Source: Clostridiales bacterium
GTDB taxonomy: Bacteria; Bacillota; Clostridia; Lachnospirales; WQUN01
Assembly (NCBI GenBank): GCA_031254075.1
Contig: JAIRVD010000246.1
Coordinates: 1 to 8,519, forward strand
DNA: 8,519 nt
Direction: 5' to 3'
The notes below the pieces were generated by a model. That model saw only the letters and a list, made by a program, of their open reading frames with translations, had not been told where the DNA came from and did not search any database. How positions within the stretch are numbered: position 1 is the stretch's first letter; each line of letters opens with the position of its first letter. The position numbers were made by a program, and so were the translations under genes. Shown in pieces: positions 7,543-8,519 of the stretch.

Positions 7543-7749
7543 CTATTCCTCCATGTATTCTAAAATATCGCCCGGTTGACAGTTAAGCGTTTTACATATT
7601 CCTTCCAATGTAGAAAACCGAATTGCCCGCACTTTACTGTTTTTGAGTATGGATAAATTTGCGGGCGTAATATCCATTTTTTCCGCGAGTTCCATAAGCC
7701 CGACTTTCCGTTTTGCCATCACTACATCTAAATTCACAATTATCGGCAT
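7543..7749 (-). CDS. Small Cro/C1-type HTH transcriptional regulator (YozG-like)
   Basis: This 68-residue protein is essentially one xre-type helix-turn-helix domain of the kind grouped as HTH_26. LMELAEKMDI (18-27) forms the first helix of the motif, TPANLSILKNSK (28-39) the recognition helix, and IRFSTLEGICKTLNCQPGDILEY (43-65) the conserved closing helices. There is no ligand or membrane domain. It sits 3 nt after the DUF2975 stop; its own ribosome binding site is poor (GGACGG), so translation is probably coupled to the upstream gene. In Bacillus subtilis the like pair is yozG-yoaS. It is a natural candidate to bind the inverted repeat at 8263-8309 and control its own operon, but this is inference from position. 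Confidence 0.9.
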   Translation of the reverse strand: MPIIVNLDVVMAKRKVGLMELAEKMDITPANLSILKNSKVRAIRFSTLEGICKTLNCQPGDILEYMEE

Positions 7750-7752
7750 ACG

Positions 7753-8208
7753 CTACACCGTCCAGTCTTGTTCTTCTTTGTAGGCGATTGCTTCCTTGAA
7801 AACATCCTTCAAGGTTAAGCAAAACAAACCCAAAAGAAAAAATATCATTACGATTATTAAAGAAGACGGCGTAAACAACAGTAAAAATAATTTGCCGGTA
7901 AAAATTATCGCTATCAGAAAACTGGCTATCGAGCATCTTCTGAGGCAGGTTACATTTTTAGGGACAAACGGATTGCCGCCGAGTAGCGTTTTTAACATCA
8001 TTTTTAATTGCCAAACAATACAAAGGGCGCACACACCCGATGAAAGAATAATAACGGCATATTCGATTTGCCTTGTTTTTGGATATCCCAGACCGGTAAG
8101 CACATAAGGCATTACAAACGGTGCCGCAATACAACACAAAATTCCACCATAGAAAAGGATGTCAATCAAAACCTTTGTCAGATAATGCACGAAGCTGTTT
8201 TTACGCAT
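7753..8208 (-). CDS. DUF2975 membrane protein (YoaS-like)
   Basis: This is a 151-residue membrane protein with four hydrophobic segments (about 12-36, 48-68, 90-110, 113-131). Family signs are GGNPFVPKNVTCLRRCS (about 77-93), matching the usual GNPFxxxNVxRLRR loop, and the end KDVFKEAIAYKEEQDWTV, where DUF2975 proteins have a KEEQDLTV-like tail. The function is unknown; such proteins are nearly always coded beside a small HTH regulator and may act as its membrane-linked partner. The start at 8208 is preferred over the ATG 16 codons upstream (8256). A strong GGGAGGT (complement of 8216-8222) is correctly placed before 8208, and the upstream codons run into the -10 box and beyond the likely transcription start. 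It is the first gene of a three-gene minus-strand operon. Confidence 0.88.
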   Translation of the reverse strand: MRKNSFVHYLTKVLIDILFYGGILCCIAAPFVMPYVLTGLGYPKTRQIEYAVIILSSGVCALCIVWQLKMMLKTLLGGNPFVPKNVTCLRRCSIASFLIAIIFTGKLFLLLFTPSSLIIVMIFFLLGLFCLTLKDVFKEAIAYKEEQDWTV

Positions 8209-8215
8209 AAAAAAT

Positions 8216-8222
8216 ACCTCCC
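8216..8222 (-). promoter_or_regulatory. Ribosome binding site deciding the DUF2975 start
   Basis: GGGAGGT on the minus strand, 7 nt before the ATG at 8208, is close to a full Shine-Dalgarno match and fixes the start of the DUF2975 gene against the longer reading from 8256. Confidence 0.85.
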
Positions 8223-8242
8223 ATAATTTTCTCTTAGGAGGC

Positions 8243-8270
8243 ATTATATCATGCACTTTCCTATTGTCAA
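8243..8270 (-). promoter_or_regulatory. Consensus sigma-A promoter of the DUF2975-HTH-DUF4173 operon
   Basis: On the minus strand a perfect TTGACA (complement of 8265-8270) and a perfect TATAAT (complement of 8243-8248) are separated by 16 bases. The expected start is near 8236, giving a leader of about 28 nt before the DUF2975 ATG. The -35 hexamer lies inside the left arm of the 21-bp inverted repeat, so whatever binds the repeat would compete with RNA polymerase. Such a strong core promoter under a tight operator is typical of autoregulated small regulators. Confidence 0.85.
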
Positions 8271-8309
8271 TAAATAATTATCGTTAGTCGATAATTATTT
8301 ATTGACAAT
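8263..8309. repeat. Perfect 21-bp inverted repeat, candidate operator
   Basis: The arm at 8263-8283 (ATTGTCAATAA... ending TTATCG) is the exact reverse complement of 8289-8309 (CGATAA... ending TTGACAAT), with the 5-base spacer TTAGT. The arms are A+T-rich, the symmetry covers 47 bases, and the inner core reads TTATCG-TTAGT-CGATAA. It covers the -35 box of the minus-strand operon and ends 44 bases before the iorA -35 box. The length, symmetry and position suit an operator for a dimeric or tetrameric HTH protein. It is a poor terminator candidate, having little G+C and no T-tract. Confidence 0.88.
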
Positions 8310-8353
8310 GCTTATTTGTTATCATCGCTTAGAAATTCAGTATATTTTTTTTC

Positions 8354-8382
8354 TTGCCATTATTACTGCTTTTGCTTATATT
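8354..8382 (+). promoter_or_regulatory. iorA: Sigma-A promoter of iorA
   Basis: TTGCCA (8354-8359) and TATATT (8377-8382) are separated by 17 bases; each hexamer differs from consensus at one base. The expected start near 8389 would leave a ~25-nt leader with the AAAGGA ribosome binding site (8401-8406). It faces away from the minus-strand operon, so the control region is divergent. Confidence 0.7.
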
Positions 8383-8413
8383 AATATGAAATTAAATTTG
8401 AAAGGACGATAAC

Positions 8414-8519
8414 ATGAAACGGCTTCTGACAGGAAATGAAGCTATAGCCCGGGGGGCGTTTGAAGCGGGTGTTGTGTTAGCTTCGGCATATCCGGGTACG
8501 CCAAGCTCGGAAATATTGG
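8414..8519 (+). CDS. iorA: Indolepyruvate:ferredoxin oxidoreductase alpha subunit, N-terminus (3' truncated by window edge)
   Basis: The first 35 codons read [20 protein letters not shown] followed by a stretch ending [10 protein letters not shown]. This is the signature opening of Ior[12 protein letters not shown](Y/F)EAG and AYPGTPS(S/T)EI belong to the pyrimidine-binding end of the thiamine diphosphate-dependent, [4Fe-4S]-containing subunit. With IorB it converts indolepyruvate and other aryl-pyruvates plus CoA to the arylacetyl-CoA, reducing ferredoxin, in the cytosol of anaerobes. AAAGGA lies 7 nt before the ATG, and a good promoter precedes it. iorB would be expected next, beyond the window. 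The aryl-CoA product is the compound class handled by the paaK product upstream. The short visible length limits confidence slightly, but the motif is distinctive. Confidence 0.9.
   Translation, partial: MKRLLTGNEAIARGAFEAGVVLASAYPGTPSSEIL

Noticed and set aside
8216..8241. CCTCC/GGAGG complementarity that could hide the DUF2975 ribosome binding site
   Set aside because: With the promoter at 8243-8270 transcription should begin near 8236, so the CCTCC (complement of 8237-8241) probably lies just upstream of the transcript.
8206..8256. Longer DUF2975 reading from ATG at 8256
   Set aside because: It would start within or upstream of the -10 box, the added residues resemble no family member, and a strong ribosome binding site serves 8208.
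8263..8309. Inverted repeat as a terminator or a small transposable element
   Set aside because: It is A+T-rich with no T-tract, has no transposase nearby and no visible target duplication, and sits exactly on a promoter.
8302..8330. TTGACA in the right repeat arm as the iorA -35 box
   Set aside because: No -10-like hexamer lies 16-18 bases downstream; TTGCCA-N17-TATATT at 8354-8382 is far better. The hexamer is a symmetry copy of the minus-strand one.

Overview
The window looks like chromosome of a low-to-medium GC, anaerobic, amino-acid-fermenting member of the Bacillota (Clostridia or a relative). The reasons are the Firmicutes-type gmk-rpoZ-priA order, near-consensus sigma-A promoters, strong GGAGG-type ribosome binding sites, the YozG/YoaS-like HTH plus DUF2975 cassette, and oxygen-sensitive ferredoxin-dependent 2-oxoacid metabolism (iorA). 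The genus cannot be named from the sequence alone.

Layout. (1) 1-2781, plus strand: a housekeeping block with the 3' end of guanylate kinase (gmk), the RNA polymerase omega subunit (rpoZ, with a long acidic tail) and the primosomal helicase PriA. They are packed with no gap or with an 8-nt overlap. (2) 2794-4531, plus strand: only 12 nt after priA comes a phenylacetate-CoA ligase-type arylacetate:CoA ligase (paaK), overlapping by 8 nt a tandem ACT-domain protein; a clear intrinsic terminator follows. (3) 4574-5908, minus strand, convergent: a Leu/Phe-type amino acid dehydrogenase with an unusual N-terminal extension. (4) 6003-8208, minus strand: a three-gene cassette read as DUF2975 membrane protein, small Cro/C1-type HTH regulator, then DUF4173/DUF4153 polytopic membrane protein. 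It starts from a consensus TTGACA-N16-TATAAT promoter whose -35 element lies inside a perfect 21-bp inverted repeat. (5) 8414-end, plus strand: the start of indolepyruvate:ferredoxin oxidoreductase alpha subunit (iorA), cut by the window edge, with its own promoter.

How the genes fit together. An amino acid dehydrogenase (amino acid to 2-oxoacid), IorA with an IorB presumably beyond the edge (aryl-pyruvate plus CoA to arylacetyl-CoA plus reduced ferredoxin) and PaaK (acyl-CoA/acid interconversion, with possible ATP recovery) make a plausible oxidative branch for aromatic or branched amino acid fermentation. The ACT protein is a candidate amino acid sensor. The membrane/HTH cassette sits inside this metabolic neighbourhood and is visibly more A+T-rich than the gmk-rpoZ-priA block. 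Its palindromic control region lies between it and iorA.

No tRNA, rRNA, CRISPR array, transposase or phage gene was seen. No gene-free stretch exceeds 300 bases; the longest is 8209-8413, filled largely by promoters and the inverted repeat.
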